Positions 53,932 through 63,239 of a stretch of 64,000 nucleotides of DNA are shown piece after piece. The stretch spans positions 496,001 to 560,000 of the forward strand of contig JAHLKG010000002.1 in NCBI GenBank assembly GCA_025526995.1, given 5' to 3'. This DNA comes from Powellomyces hirtus (taxonomy: Eukaryota > Chytridiomycota > Chytridiomycetes > Spizellomycetales > Powellomycetaceae). The notes below the pieces were generated by a model. It searched no databases. It saw nothing but the letters and a program-made list of their open reading frames with translations, and was not told the origin of the DNA. The translations under genes were made by a program, and so were the position numbers. Positions within the stretch are counted from its first letter, which is position 1, and every line of letters begins with the position of its first letter.

Positions 53932-55959
53932 TCAAAACGCGCTCACGACCAGACCGCCCAGCTGTGCGACCAGGATGGTCGGGAGGGTGCAGACGCGCCA
54001 CAGGATCCAGACGCCGGTGGCGACGAGGCGGCGGGCGAGGGTGGTGAGGAGGGCGCCGCGGTCGCGCCACGTGTCAATCCATCCGCGGCCGCCAAAAAAA
54101 GAAACGGCGTCAGACTCAGAGTCAGAGGCAGAGCATGTGTCGTCGCTGCGAGGTGGGAGCGCGGTAGGCGTGGTGGTGTTGGTGGTGGTGCCGGCGCGGT
54201 CGCTATTCGGGGTCGCGGGTGGGGTGGCTCGGACGATTTGCACGAGGCAGAGGAGGTGGCGGGACGGGTCGTGTGGGTCCGGCGTGTCGTTGCCGGGTGT
54301 CGGGCACGGGCCGACGGTAAAGTGGACCCAGGTGGGTGGTGGTGGTGGTGCGGGGGTGGTGGGTGCGGATACAGGTGATGATGAGGCGTTGTTGTTGTTG
54401 GGGTTGGTTAATGAGGTCGAGGAGGTGGTGTGCCGCGGAAGGTGGGTTTGGTGTTGTGGGTTGAGGGGTAACTCGGTGATGCTTTGGCGGCGGGAGAGGG
54501 CGGCTGGTGGTGGACGGTTGAGTTGGTGGTGTTGTTGTTGTTGTTGGGTGGTGAGAGGCGGTTCGGGATCAAGGGATGAGGTGCTGGAAGACGGGAACAG
54601 GATTGTGCCGCTGCTGGGACTGATGGTGCCTTCGGGGTTGCTGGTTGGCAACGGGAAGAATGCTGTTTCGGAGGAGGAAGCCAGGGATCCGCGTCTCGAG
54701 TTTACTCTCGACGCAATATACGCCTCAATCTCTGCCAAATGCTCGTCATGGCCCGGCTGGATCACCGGTTCCGCATCATCGCGTGTCATGTCATCATCAT
54801 CATCATGCGTGGTGGCCTGCTCGTCGTCCGAAATCGTATATTCCGCAGTCCTAGTGTCGTCGTCCGCGTCCGAATGGGGTTGTTCATATTTATGGCCGGA
54901 TTGCAGAGTGGTGGTTGTGTCTAGCTCCATCTCGTCTCCACTCGCCGTTGAAGCATCCGCAGCCGAATCATCGCCGTCGTCGTCGTCACCCTCGGCCTCC
55001 ATCCACCCGGTCCACGTCCACCGGACCATAAACACCGCATATCCGAACGGCCGGCAGGCGCGACTCAGGCCGCGACACAGTTCGGGGACATCCTCCTGCA
55101 CGACGAACCGCATGATGAACCGGTTCAGGAGCGACTGCGTCGTGTTCCCCAGAAACGAGGTCATGGGGAACGACTGCAGGATCCTCCCAAATGTGTTGAG
55201 ACGGATTACAATCGTCTGCGTTTCTCCCGGTGCGTGGGTCGGTGAGTCGGTGGTGTGCGGTGGTGGTGACGACGACGTGTCATGTGCAGTGCTGGTGCTG
55301 GTGCTGTTATGGCTATGCTTGCTGCTGCTGCTGGTTGTTGTTGGCGCATGGGCGTCAACTTCAACCGCTTTAGAGAGGTCCCGGACATGCGTCACGTCGT
55401 CCAGAAACCACAGCACATACAGCGGACTCCCGTCATCGTCCTCAATGCCGTGCCCGCATGCTTGAAGGTACCTGCAGTCCGGCTGGTGGTGGTGGTGGTG
55501 GTGGTCGTGGTGGTGGGTAGAGTGGCGCTCTTCACCACCCAGTGCCTCCTCGTCCTCCTCCCTTTCGTCTTCCTCCTCCTCCTCTTCCCCATTATCTCCC
55601 GAATTCAAAATCCGCAACAACATCACTTGCTCCAGACTCGCATCATGCGGTTCCTGTTTTTGTTGCTGCTGCTGCTGCTGCTGTTGCAATTCCGCCCCAC
55701 CCGTCTCCACCTTCACCACCAACTCATCCCACGTCCGCCCCACCAAACTCCTACCGCGCACCGGCGGCGGCGTCGCATTCCTACAGCGCAGCACACGGTG
55801 CGCAGCCTCCGACGCCGACAACACCCTCCCCGTCACCCGGTCCGTCAACACTATCGCGTGCGTCGAGACTGGACACGACGCAATGGAATGCGGAAAGGCG
55901 GAGCTGGACATGATGATGGCCCGTGGTGTCTGTATGTATGGCCCCCGACTCGCGAGCAC
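53932..55959 (-). CDS. PAS-like protein with C-terminal membrane anchor
   Basis: Long uninterrupted frame of 675 aa. Residues 30-90 (VSTHAIVLTDRVTGRVLSAS, RSLVGRTWDELV) and a later segment (SPLYVLWFLDDVTHVRDLSK, TFG-RILQSFPMTSFLGNTTQ, RFVVQEDVPELCRGLSRACR) look like two PAS or PAS-like folds. This arrangement resembles fungal PAS proteins of unknown function. Between them are poly-Gln, poly-Glu/Asp and poly-His runs. A Ser/Thr-rich linker with several acidic runs follows, then WVHFTVGPCPTPGND and HLLCLVQIVRAT. The end is hydrophobic (GVWILWRVCTLPTILVAQLG), which suggests a tail anchor. Start could also be Met at 55911. I do not recognise a named family. Its poly-amino acid runs come from codon repeats. 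Confidence 0.65.
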   Translation of the reverse strand: MLASRGPYIQTPRAIIMSSSAFPHSIASCPVSTHAIVLTDRVTGRVLSASEAAHRVLRCRNATPPPVRGRSLVGRTWDELVVKVETGGAELQQQQQQQQQKQEPHDASLEQVMLLRILNSGDNGEEEEEEDEREEDEEALGGEERHSTHHHDHHHHHHQPDCRYLQACGHGIEDDDGSPLYVLWFLDDVTHVRDLSKAVEVDAHAPTTTSSSSKHSHNSTSTSTAHDTSSSPPPHTTDSPTHAPGETQTIVIRLNTFGRILQSFPMTSFLGNTTQSLLNRFIMRFVVQEDVPELCRGLSRACRPFGYAVFMVRWTWTGWMEAEGDDDDGDDSAADASTASGDEMELDTTTTLQSGHKYEQPHSDADDDTRTAEYTISDDEQATTHDDDDDMTRDDAEPVIQPGHDEHLAEIEAYIASRVNSRRGSLASSSETAFFPLPTSNPEGTISPSSGTILFPSSSTSSLDPEPPLTTQQQQQHHQLNRPPPAALSRRQSITELPLNPQHQTHLPRHTTSSTSLTNPNNNNASSSPVSAPTTPAPPPPPTWVHFTVGPCPTPGNDTPDPHDPSRHLLCLVQIVRATPPATPNSDRAGTTTNTTTPTALPPRSDDTCSASDSESDAVSFFGGRGWIDTWRDRGALLTTLARRLVATGVWILWRVCTLPTILVAQLGGLVVSAF

Positions 55960-56340
55960 GTGCGCGCACGCGAACAGGATCCTTTGCAGTAAAAAGGGGG
56001 CGCGCGAATGCGGGAATGCGATGACGGGCTCGCGGGGACGGGTTGTGGAAGAACAGATGGAGGGGAAGAGCGGTATGTAGTGTCGTGTAGTGCAGTGGAG
56101 CGAAAGCGGGTATTACTGTAGTTTTACTACGGGAAATGTGAAAAAGCAGAGTGTGGCGAGTCTAATCCGCAAGGTGCGAGTTTATATGAGAAGAATGGTG
56201 TGAAAAAATCCCACATTGGAAAGAAGGGGAAACAAGAACGCATGGGAGTGCTGACGCAACGCGTTGCAGGCGTCGTCGCCTGACTCGTCGAACAAAAAAC
56301 ATAACACATTGCTTCCCACACTCCCACACCCACACCCACA
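55960..56340. other. intergenic promoter region, PAS-like/Costars
   Basis: About 380 bp between divergent starts, so it should hold both promoters. No other feature recognised. Confidence 0.45.
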
Positions 56341-56794
56341 ATGGTCAACGTCGACCAAGAAATCGAGCTCCTCAAGCGGGAAATCACGCGGATGGGCACA
56401 AAGGACCCCGCTACAGGCACCACAAGCGTCAAATTCGGCAAACTGGTCCGCGATGACGATTGCGCAAACATCTGTGAGTTGGCGTCTACAAAACCCCAGA
56501 AACCGTCCCCGCCAAACAGGAAATGCGTTTTTACTTTGTAGTATAGAGAGTGGTACTGTTGTGGCGCGGCGCGACCTAGGAATTTGGAGTCTCAATTCAA
56601 AGTGTTTGTTTTGGAAAACTCATGCATTCTTGTTTGCGCGCGACCCTATGACGTTTTGGTCAGTCGAAGCGATTGTAGGGACACTGAGGGCGGCCAAGAA
56701 GCGCAAAGTCGTGGCGTTTGACGGGGAAATCCTGATGCAGGGACCGCATGACAATGTAGATGTAGTGTTGTTGCAACCCGCAGCGTCGAGTTGA
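56341..56794 (+). CDS. Costars family protein (ABRACL-like)
   Basis: Small actin-related regulator of 87 aa with a Costars domain, which in Dictyostelium and animals (ABRACL) affects actin dynamics and cell migration. Two exons (56341-56473 and 56664-56794) with a 190-nt intron, longer than usual here. The protein reads VNVDQEIELLKREITRMGTK, SVKFGKLVRDDDCANIFEAI, VGTLRAAKKRKVVAFDGEIL and MQGPHDNVDVVLLQPA. It spans the entire family domain with no extra parts. The acceptor before TCGAAGC at 56664 restores the conserved NIFEA junction. Confidence 0.93.
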
Positions 56795-57037
56795 TGAAAT
56801 GTGTGAGTTGGAATGGGCCAAGAACAATACACATGTATGCAGTCGTAGAGGTGCACCAGATTCAGATTTGGAATACGAGAGATTTGGGAGACAAAATTGC
56901 TTTGTTTGATTACAGCACACATCAGGCAGGGTATGATGATGCCCTACATGCGACCAACATATATATACAGTACAAGAAAGGGAAGGGGGGAAGGGGGACG
57001 AGTGGAACAAACTTTCAATAATGGAAACTGCCTTTTT

Positions 57038-58051
57038 TTACAGTTCCGTGTTCCTGATGCCGCCAATGGCGGCCGCGCCGAGACTGGCAGGGGCGATGGC
57101 GGGCACCTGCTTTCCTTCGCCCTTCTTCTCGATATCGACGGCCCACAGGGCGGCACCGACGGTCGACGTGGCAGTAAAGAAGATGGAGACGACGGGAATG
57201 AGCTGGAGCAGGAGGGCGACGGCGCCAAACGCCGTGTACGCGCCCTTGCGGGGTTCCTCGAACGCATGCACATCCTCTGCGGTCCATCCCTTGAGCTGGA
57301 AGAATCGGGCGTGGAAGGATTGACCCATCTTGCGTCCATTGATGAGGAAGAAGATGGCTGGGCCGACGACGGGGACAAACGTGAGGGGCAGGGTGATGAG
57401 GTATTGGGCAATCGCAGCGGGGGAAAAGCGGTCGAGGGATTTCTTGACGGCGGCGGAGACGCGGTTGCCCTTCTTGGGGGCGTTTTCAACGAGGTGCTTC
57501 AAGCCGTGGTCAATGAGGACCCGGTCAAACAGATCGTCCTGGAGAGGACCGAGAAAGACGCTCTTGACAACGACGTTGATGACCAGCCATGATTCTATCA
57601 GCACAAGCACGATGGCGGCGGGGATGCCCAGGAAGGGGGTGACGATCAAGCTCAGCACGGCCATTTGCGGGAGGTACTATCAGGAGAGGAGGGCGACAGT
57701 GAATTAGAAATCAGAAACTTGCTGTTGAGTTGTGTCGTTGACCTACGACTGCGCCATCATACATAAAACACTCACTGTAAAGAAGAACATGGCCACCGTA
57801 ATTGCCAGCGAGGCCAACGCGCCCTTGACGAGGGTTCCGCCAATCGGTTTGTACAGTTGCGGGTGGTTCAAAAAGTAGTACAGTCCGGTCAGCGGGTACA
57901 TGTAAGCGCCGCGGGACGAGGACCAAGCGCCCGAGACCTGGTCGACGACTTCTGTGCCGACTTCCTTTGCGAATCCTTTGGGGTTCTGCTTGAACTCGCT
58001 GCCGCGTTGGCGCAGCTCGGCGACGGTCGCTTTTGTTTCGGTAAAGACCAT
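57038..58051 (-). CDS. EI24/Lds-Rrt8-type membrane protein
   Basis: Membrane protein of about 304 aa in two exons (58051-57776 and 57676-57038, phase 0). The N-terminal part reads SRGAYMYPLTGLYYFLNHPQ, the usual start of fungal EI24-like proteins (outer spore wall Lds1/Lds2/Rrt8 group), followed by helices LVKGALASLAITVAMFFFT, PFLGIPAAIVLVLIESWLVI, a DLFDRVLIDHGLKHLV loop, YLITLPLTFVPVVGPAIFF and AVALLLQLIPVVSIFFTA. In yeast these proteins reside in lipid droplets and the spore wall. Role here unknown. A TATA-like TATATATA at 58113-58120 lies about 65 bp upstream of the start. Confidence 0.75.
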
Positions 58052-58899
58052 GTTGTATGATATGATGCTGGACTGTAGAGAGAAGGGTTGACAGGTGGAT
58101 AGGTAAACCTGGTATATATAGGAGTTATGGGGGGGATGCTGTTTTGTGGGAACGAGATGAGAGAAAGCAAAGCTGGTCGAATGCCCCGAGGGTATCGCTT
58201 TATTTATTTTGGGGGGGGGGGGAAGGCAGGGGAGAGCGAGTGTTCATGTAAAGTGTGCTGTGACGTCAAGCAATGCATCATAAGTGCCAACGCTGTCATT
58301 TCTTGTCACTCAGTCATCGTCAGTCATAGTCAGTCATATCGATATAGTCAGTCACGATGTCATTCTCGTTGAGCTTCCCCTTTGAGTGCTCTCCTCCCGT
58401 CATTATGTCATGTGACGCGACTCTACTGACTCTGCGCTGATTCTAGGTCGCTGCCATTCTCAGTCAAAGCCACGTGTTGCACAGACAAGGCAAGCAAGAA
58501 GGCGAGACAGGTGGGTGGGCGTGGCCTGAGCGAGCGGATATCGATGCACCACCAGCGCTGTGTTGTCAGTCATTTGAACTCTCACGCCAACTGACTGACT
58601 GTCTTTGTCTTTGTCTTTGCCGCCTCAATTTGGGATGAACCTATATGTTACCCCTCTGTCTATATCTATCTGTGCAGCTGAGATAATCATCACGGGGGGA
58701 AGATGCGACGCGTTTCATCCCATCGTCCACTAGGGGCTAATTAAAAAATAATAACCCAGAAACGGCGGTGCGTGTTTCATGATCCCTTTCACCGCACGCC
58801 TAAATGATTAACAAGTGCATCCATTGGCTGATAGTTAATAGTGAAATCATCTTTATTTCATTTGGGGGGGAAATGATGATTAGACAGACTAGTCTTGTA

Positions 58900-58939
<40 letters not shown>

Positions 58940-59307
58940 AAACGCGGGAGTGATGAATGGATGGGTTGATTGAGTTGAGTTGCAGACAAAACGCGTGTCA
59001 AACTCCTAAACTAGACTAGAGTCTTTAAACTAACACGGGTGTCGAAGAGAGACGGACTTCCCCCCATCCATCGTCTGTCTCACTGACTGACTGACTGACT
59101 GACGGACTGATAGCTGCGGAGCTGTGCAAACGGGCTTCTTCTTCTTCTTCTTCTTCTTGTTCGTCTCCCATTCACCATCCCCTCATCTCTCCAATTCACA
59201 CTTTTTTGCTCTCTCATCGCAACAACACTTCTTCTACATACACGGACGGGCAACCCAGCTACGCACTTCTGTCGGTCCATCCCATAGACAGTCAGTCCCC
59301 CGCCAAC
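58052..59307. other. long intergenic region with microsatellites
   Basis: About 1.26 kb between divergent genes. It holds a 12-G run (58211-58222), a field of GTCAGTCA-type repeats at about 58300-58360 and near 59080-59105, and a 34-nt CT dinucleotide run (58902-58935). The part before 59308 is pyrimidine-rich (TTCTTC repeats at 59135-59157), typical of a leader of a highly transcribed fungal gene. No gene or known RNA recognised. Confidence 0.5.
58902..58935 (+). repeat. CT dinucleotide microsatellite
   Basis: Seventeen perfect CT units in the gap between the EI24-like and secreted-protein genes. Confidence 0.9.
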
Positions 59308-60864
59308 ATGAAGCCCACCTACGTCTTCACCGCAACCCTCGCCGTCCTCGCAACATTCGCCTCGGCCGCCCCCATCGTCATCCTGCCCCCGTCAGACTAC
59401 CCCGTCGCCATCGCATCCACAGTCAACAGCACCCCCGGTGACAACGCTGCCGTAGAGGTCGTCGTGGCCGCGGGAGGTGATGCTCCGGCTACAGTAGAGC
59501 CCGCAGCAGAGCCGGCCCCCGCTCCTCAAGTCAGCAACACCCAGGTCACGGTCGCGGCGGCTGCGACGGCTATCGTCGTCGGGGGAGTCGAAACGGTGCC
59601 TGTAGAAGCAACTACCGCCCCAGCCGCACCTGCGCCCACCACCCCCGTAGAACAGCGGACGGCCTCCCCAGCCCAAACCGCTGCCCCTACTCCTCCTCCT
59701 CAAGAGGCTCCCCAGGCACCCCCGCAGGCACCACCTCCCGCAGCAACACCACCTCCCGCAGCAACACCACCTCCCGCAGCAACACCACCTCCGCAGGCCG
59801 GCGGTGTCCGCACCGTAACCTTTGTCGCCGGCGGCAACGGCGCCGCCACCCCCGTCACCGTGCAAGCGACCGGCGTCCCCGGCGGTCAGGAAGGCACCAC
59901 GACCCTCGCCCGCACCGTCACCTTCACCACCATCGTCAGTCAAGTCGTCACGGTCGCGAACGGAGGAGGTGCCGCCGGTGGAGCAACAGCAGCTTCCAAA
60001 ACCGTCACGTTCACCACGGGCGCCGCAACCGACACACCACCACCCCAACACGAGACGGTCGTCATTGCCACGGCTGCTCCACCGACCCCTTGCATGACCT
60101 CTGCCGCCGTAACAATTCAAACAGCGACTGCCACCCCCCCTCCCCCTGCTGCCACCGCGACGACCGCGACCCCGCCACCACCACCCAAAAAGGGAAAAGG
60201 GAAAGCTAAAGGCAACGGGCAACAAAAGGCAATGAAGACCAACAAAGGTGGAGCTGCAAAAAATACGGCCACCCCGGCACCGCAGCAGCAGAAGGAAGAG
60301 ACACCGACCGCTGCGCCCCCTGCCCCAGCAACGACTACGACCCCTGCTGCCGAGACCAAGGCGACCGAAACGGCGACTGTCCCAGCCCCAACCGCTGCTC
60401 CCCAGCAACCCGCTGAGAGACCCGCCGAAGCACCCACTCCCCCCGCCACTCCCCCCGCCACTCCTCCTCCCCCCGCCGCCGGCGACTTTACCACCCTCAT
60501 CACCCTCTCCACCCCACTCTCTCTCCCCCTCTTCACAACCGCCTCCAAACTCCTCTCCCCGCAATTCTCCCTCGGCCCCTTCCTCCAATCCTTCGAAGGC
60601 CTCACCGCCCAAGGCGCACCCGCCGCCCTCCCATCCACCCTCATCGCCGCCCTCCGCTTTGCCACAGGCATCACCGTATCCGACGCGCAGGCTACCCAAC
60701 TCGTCACCGCCCTCGCCGGCAACAATAACAACACGCCCCTCGCGACCGTCGGACCCGCACTCAAGGACTTTGTTCTGGAAATGAGTCGCCTGAAAATCGA
60801 TTTTGTCAAAGCGGGCGCGGAACTTGAGACCAAGACCGTCGCGGAGGTCGTTGCGGCGCTGTAA
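59308..60864 (+). CDS. secreted Pro/Ala/Thr-rich protein
   Basis: Intronless frame of 518 aa from Met 59308. A clear signal peptide (MKPTYVFTATLAVLATFASA, cut before AP) starts it. The body is low in aromatic residues and very rich in Pro, Thr and Ala, with tandem PPPAAT units and three related beta-prone segments (GGVRTVTFVAGG, ARTVTFTTIVSQVVTVA, SKTVTFTTGAATD). A Lys/Gly patch KKGKGKAKGNG lies in the middle. The last 120 residues are a more regular helical domain (FTTLITLSTPLSLPLFTTAS, SDAQATQLVTALAG, LKDFVLEMSRLKIDFVKAG). Probably heavily O-glycosylated cell-wall or secreted protein. A Met at 59206 would hide the signal peptide, so it was not chosen. No family recognised. Confidence 0.75.
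   Translation: MKPTYVFTATLAVLATFASAAPIVILPPSDYPVAIASTVNSTPGDNAAVEVVVAAGGDAPATVEPAAEPAPAPQVSNTQVTVAAAATAIVVGGVETVPVEATTAPAAPAPTTPVEQRTASPAQTAAPTPPPQEAPQAPPQAPPPAATPPPAATPPPAATPPPQAGGVRTVTFVAGGNGAATPVTVQATGVPGGQEGTTTLARTVTFTTIVSQVVTVANGGGAAGGATAASKTVTFTTGAATDTPPPQHETVVIATAAPPTPCMTSAAVTIQTATATPPPPAATATTATPPPPPKKGKGKAKGNGQQKAMKTNKGGAAKNTATPAPQQQKEETPTAAPPAPATTTTPAAETKATETATVPAPTAAPQQPAERPAEAPTPPATPPATPPPPAAGDFTTLITLSTPLSLPLFTTASKLLSPQFSLGPFLQSFEGLTAQGAPAALPSTLIAALRFATGITVSDAQATQLVTALAGNNNNTPLATVGPALKDFVLEMSRLKIDFVKAGAELETKTVAEVVAAL
59731..59784 (+). repeat. 18-bp in-frame tandem repeat (PPPAAT)
   Basis: Three perfect 18-bp copies in the secreted-protein gene, each coding for six residues of the PPPAAT type. 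In-frame length changes would alter only the stalk. Confidence 0.9.
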
Positions 60865-61436
60865 ACGACAACCCCCAAAACAACAACCCCCCGAAAACAA
60901 AAACAAAAAAAAAGTATCATTAACCTACCCCACCCCACGAACGCTACGCTGCTGTATATAGAGAGAGACGTTTTTTTCACGTGTATATAGGCAGAGCTAG
61001 ACCCTCCCCATTTTTTTCCTGACTCGTAGGCGAAAGGGCGTGCTGGATTCCCCCCCTCGCACCCTCGCGGCGTCGCAAACTTTTTGTGTCTTTGCCTAAC
61101 TCTTGTAAATAACACTACCACAAAACTCATTATTTCACATTTCTGGGGAACACAAAGCACATCTCTGAAAAAAACTGTAGGCATCATCCCCAAATTGACG
61201 CGGCCTGTCACGCATGTGTGTGTGTGTGTGGGTGTATATGTTATTTTTCGTCTACATATGAAAAAGCGTGTGACATGATGAGAAAAAATGCTACATAAAA
61301 CTATAGACAACGTACACGCGCGCCCAAGGTGGAATATAATATATACGGAAAGGGGAGGCAGATGAAGAGGTAGCTGTAGGGGGGCAGCAGAACGCGCAGG
61401 TATGGTGGGGTGCGCAGTTTACAAAGGGCACATTCG
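60865..61436. other. 3' intergenic region, secreted protein/Rpp30
   Basis: About 570 bp between two convergent genes, with a TG run near 61216-61230. Nothing else seen. Confidence 0.45.
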
Positions 61437-62855
61437 CTACGATGAACCGGCAATGTCGGCGGCCGCGACACCGGCTTTCCACTTGTCATGTTGTGCGAGG
61501 GTTCCCGCGGGTTCCATTGCGACGACGCCGCGGTGGATCTGTTTGCGGGTTGCTAAAGAGGAACAACGGGCAAGCGGGGGACCGAAAAAAGAAAAAGTGA
61601 AAAAAAAGGGTAAGTAAAAGTAAAAAGAGGCGGTTGGGGTAGTAGGGCGCTCTTCGAATTAAGATTGTGAGGAAACGCACCCGCATGCAGGAGCACGGCG
61701 CGACAGGTTGCGTCGAGGGCGTGTTTGGCGCGGTCTTGCGGGAGACTGAATATCGAGGCCCTAAAAGAAACCACACACACACACACACATACGCCATCGG
61801 TCCGTTAGCCATACGAATATGGAAATCGCCACGGTTCATTCACGCGTCACCCAAGACTTACAGGTTGATCACATCATACACGCCGCGCAGCTCCATCGCC
61901 TTCCTCGCGTCGCTGGTCAACAACACGCCCTTCCCGCGCGTTATCCGAACCAGCGCCGCGGCATTGCTGACGAGGTTTTTGCGCGCCGTCGGGTCTCGGA
62001 TCGCGGCGCTGTACGAGATTTCAAACACGAGGCCGCGTTGCAGCGCGAGGTTGACGGTCGGCGCCTTGAGAAAGAAGGGGAGCCGCGCGCTCATGTCGAG
62101 GGAAATGATGTCGCACTCGAGAACGCTGCAGGCGGCTTGGAAGAGTTTTTCCGAGGTGGGTTGGACAGCGATGAGGTCGTAGGTGAGAAGGTGGGCGTTG
62201 TTGGAGTTCTGATATGACACAAAAAAAAAAAGCGGTGTCAGGGATCCGTATCCCCATATAGCGGTAACGATTATGACCGACGACTTACGAGTTGGTAATT
62301 CGCGGCTATATCATCCACCACAACCGTTAGCCGCGTCAGTTGCTGGAACGGCGCTGGCGGCGGTGGGGATGCGGACACGAGCGCCGACACGCTAGACGTG
62401 CACCGCTCGGCGGCCTGCGTCGTCGGAATACCCAGATCGCTGAGTTTGAGGGGCTTGATGGGGTTGGGCTAATAGACGCACAAATCCCATAATGTATTAG
62501 TTACTTGGAGCAGAGAGTGCGATAGCGAAGGGGTAATTGAGGAAAGAATTGGGAGGGGGTGGTTTGCAGTATACATGTTACATTACTTTATTGGCGTCTT
62601 TTCCCGAGACGGTCACTGTATATGCCGCGCCCGCATACCCAACTACAAAGTAGAAACAACGTAACGTAACGTAAAAAGATAATGAGTTAATTAATTTACT
62701 TTGCTGGCTATTGTATTTGGGGGGGTGGGGGATCGAGGAGAACGGTGGGGGCGTGATTTTTTTATTTTACATTGGTGCAGCAGACGAACCGTCTTCTTGA
62801 GCTCGGACATGTCCCCGCCATGCGACGGGTACGGGACATTGAGATCGAGGAACAT
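61437..62855 (-). CDS. RPP30: RNase P/MRP protein subunit Rpp30
   Basis: Protein subunit of nuclear RNase P and RNase MRP (TIM-barrel fold; yeast Rpp1), needed for tRNA 5' processing. About six exons from 62855 to 61437. The first reads MFLDLNVPYPSHGGDMSEL. Later exons give VGYAGAAYTVTVSGKDA, PLKLSDLGIPTTQAAERC, FQQLTRLTVVVDD, then LLTYDLIAVQPTSEKLFQAA, ECDIISLDMSARLPFFLKAP, LQRGLVFEISYSAAIRD, ALVRITRGKGVLLTSDARK, MELRGVYDVINL and CRAVLLHAGA. This is the full order of Rpp30 motifs, including the G-P/V-Y-D-V-x-N-L element. C-terminus is short (TLAQHDKWKAGVAAADIAG). Start chosen at the first Met of the D-L-N motif; divergent from the SDR gene. Confidence 0.9.
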
Positions 62856-63239
62856 TGGGTATGTGGCGCGTGCGTGTGCGGTGGTGGTGAGAGGGGAGGT
62901 GGGATTGGGGGAATGTGTGAGTGGAGTAGGAATGTGTTAAAAAAAAAAAAGAAAGAAAGGATGGAAGGAAGGAAGAACACCGGAGCCTTTTGTCTTTGAT
63001 AAAATTAAAACGCGATTTCGGCCACGCCGCAGCACCAGCCACAAGCGCCTTTCCACAACGCGACACAATCAGCGACTCACAACAGCCGCTCCGCTTCCGC
63101 CTTTCCATTCCCCATCCCAGGGCGACTAGTATTCTTGGCAGTTATTCAAAAGAGTGGTTGCGTGGGTGTTTTTCATACCCATCCCCAGTATCACCAACTC
63201 CTAACTACTCACACCCAAGTTCTCATCACGTTACAAGCC
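62856..63239. other. intergenic promoter region, Rpp30/SDR
   Basis: About 380 bp between divergent starts with a short A run near 62940 and GGAAGGAAGG repeats. It should hold both promoters. No gene seen. Confidence 0.45.

Noticed and set aside
53816..55465. 549-codon plus-strand frame with poly-Val and Ser runs
   Set aside because: Antisense shadow of the PAS-like gene, produced by its codon repeats.
59392..60906. 504-codon Gly/Arg-rich minus-strand frame
   Set aside because: Antisense shadow of the GC-rich secreted-protein gene; low-complexity Gly/Arg content is what antisense of Pro/Ala codons gives.
60117..61310. 397-codon minus-strand Val/Ala-rich frame
   Set aside because: Antisense of the secreted-protein gene; no motifs.
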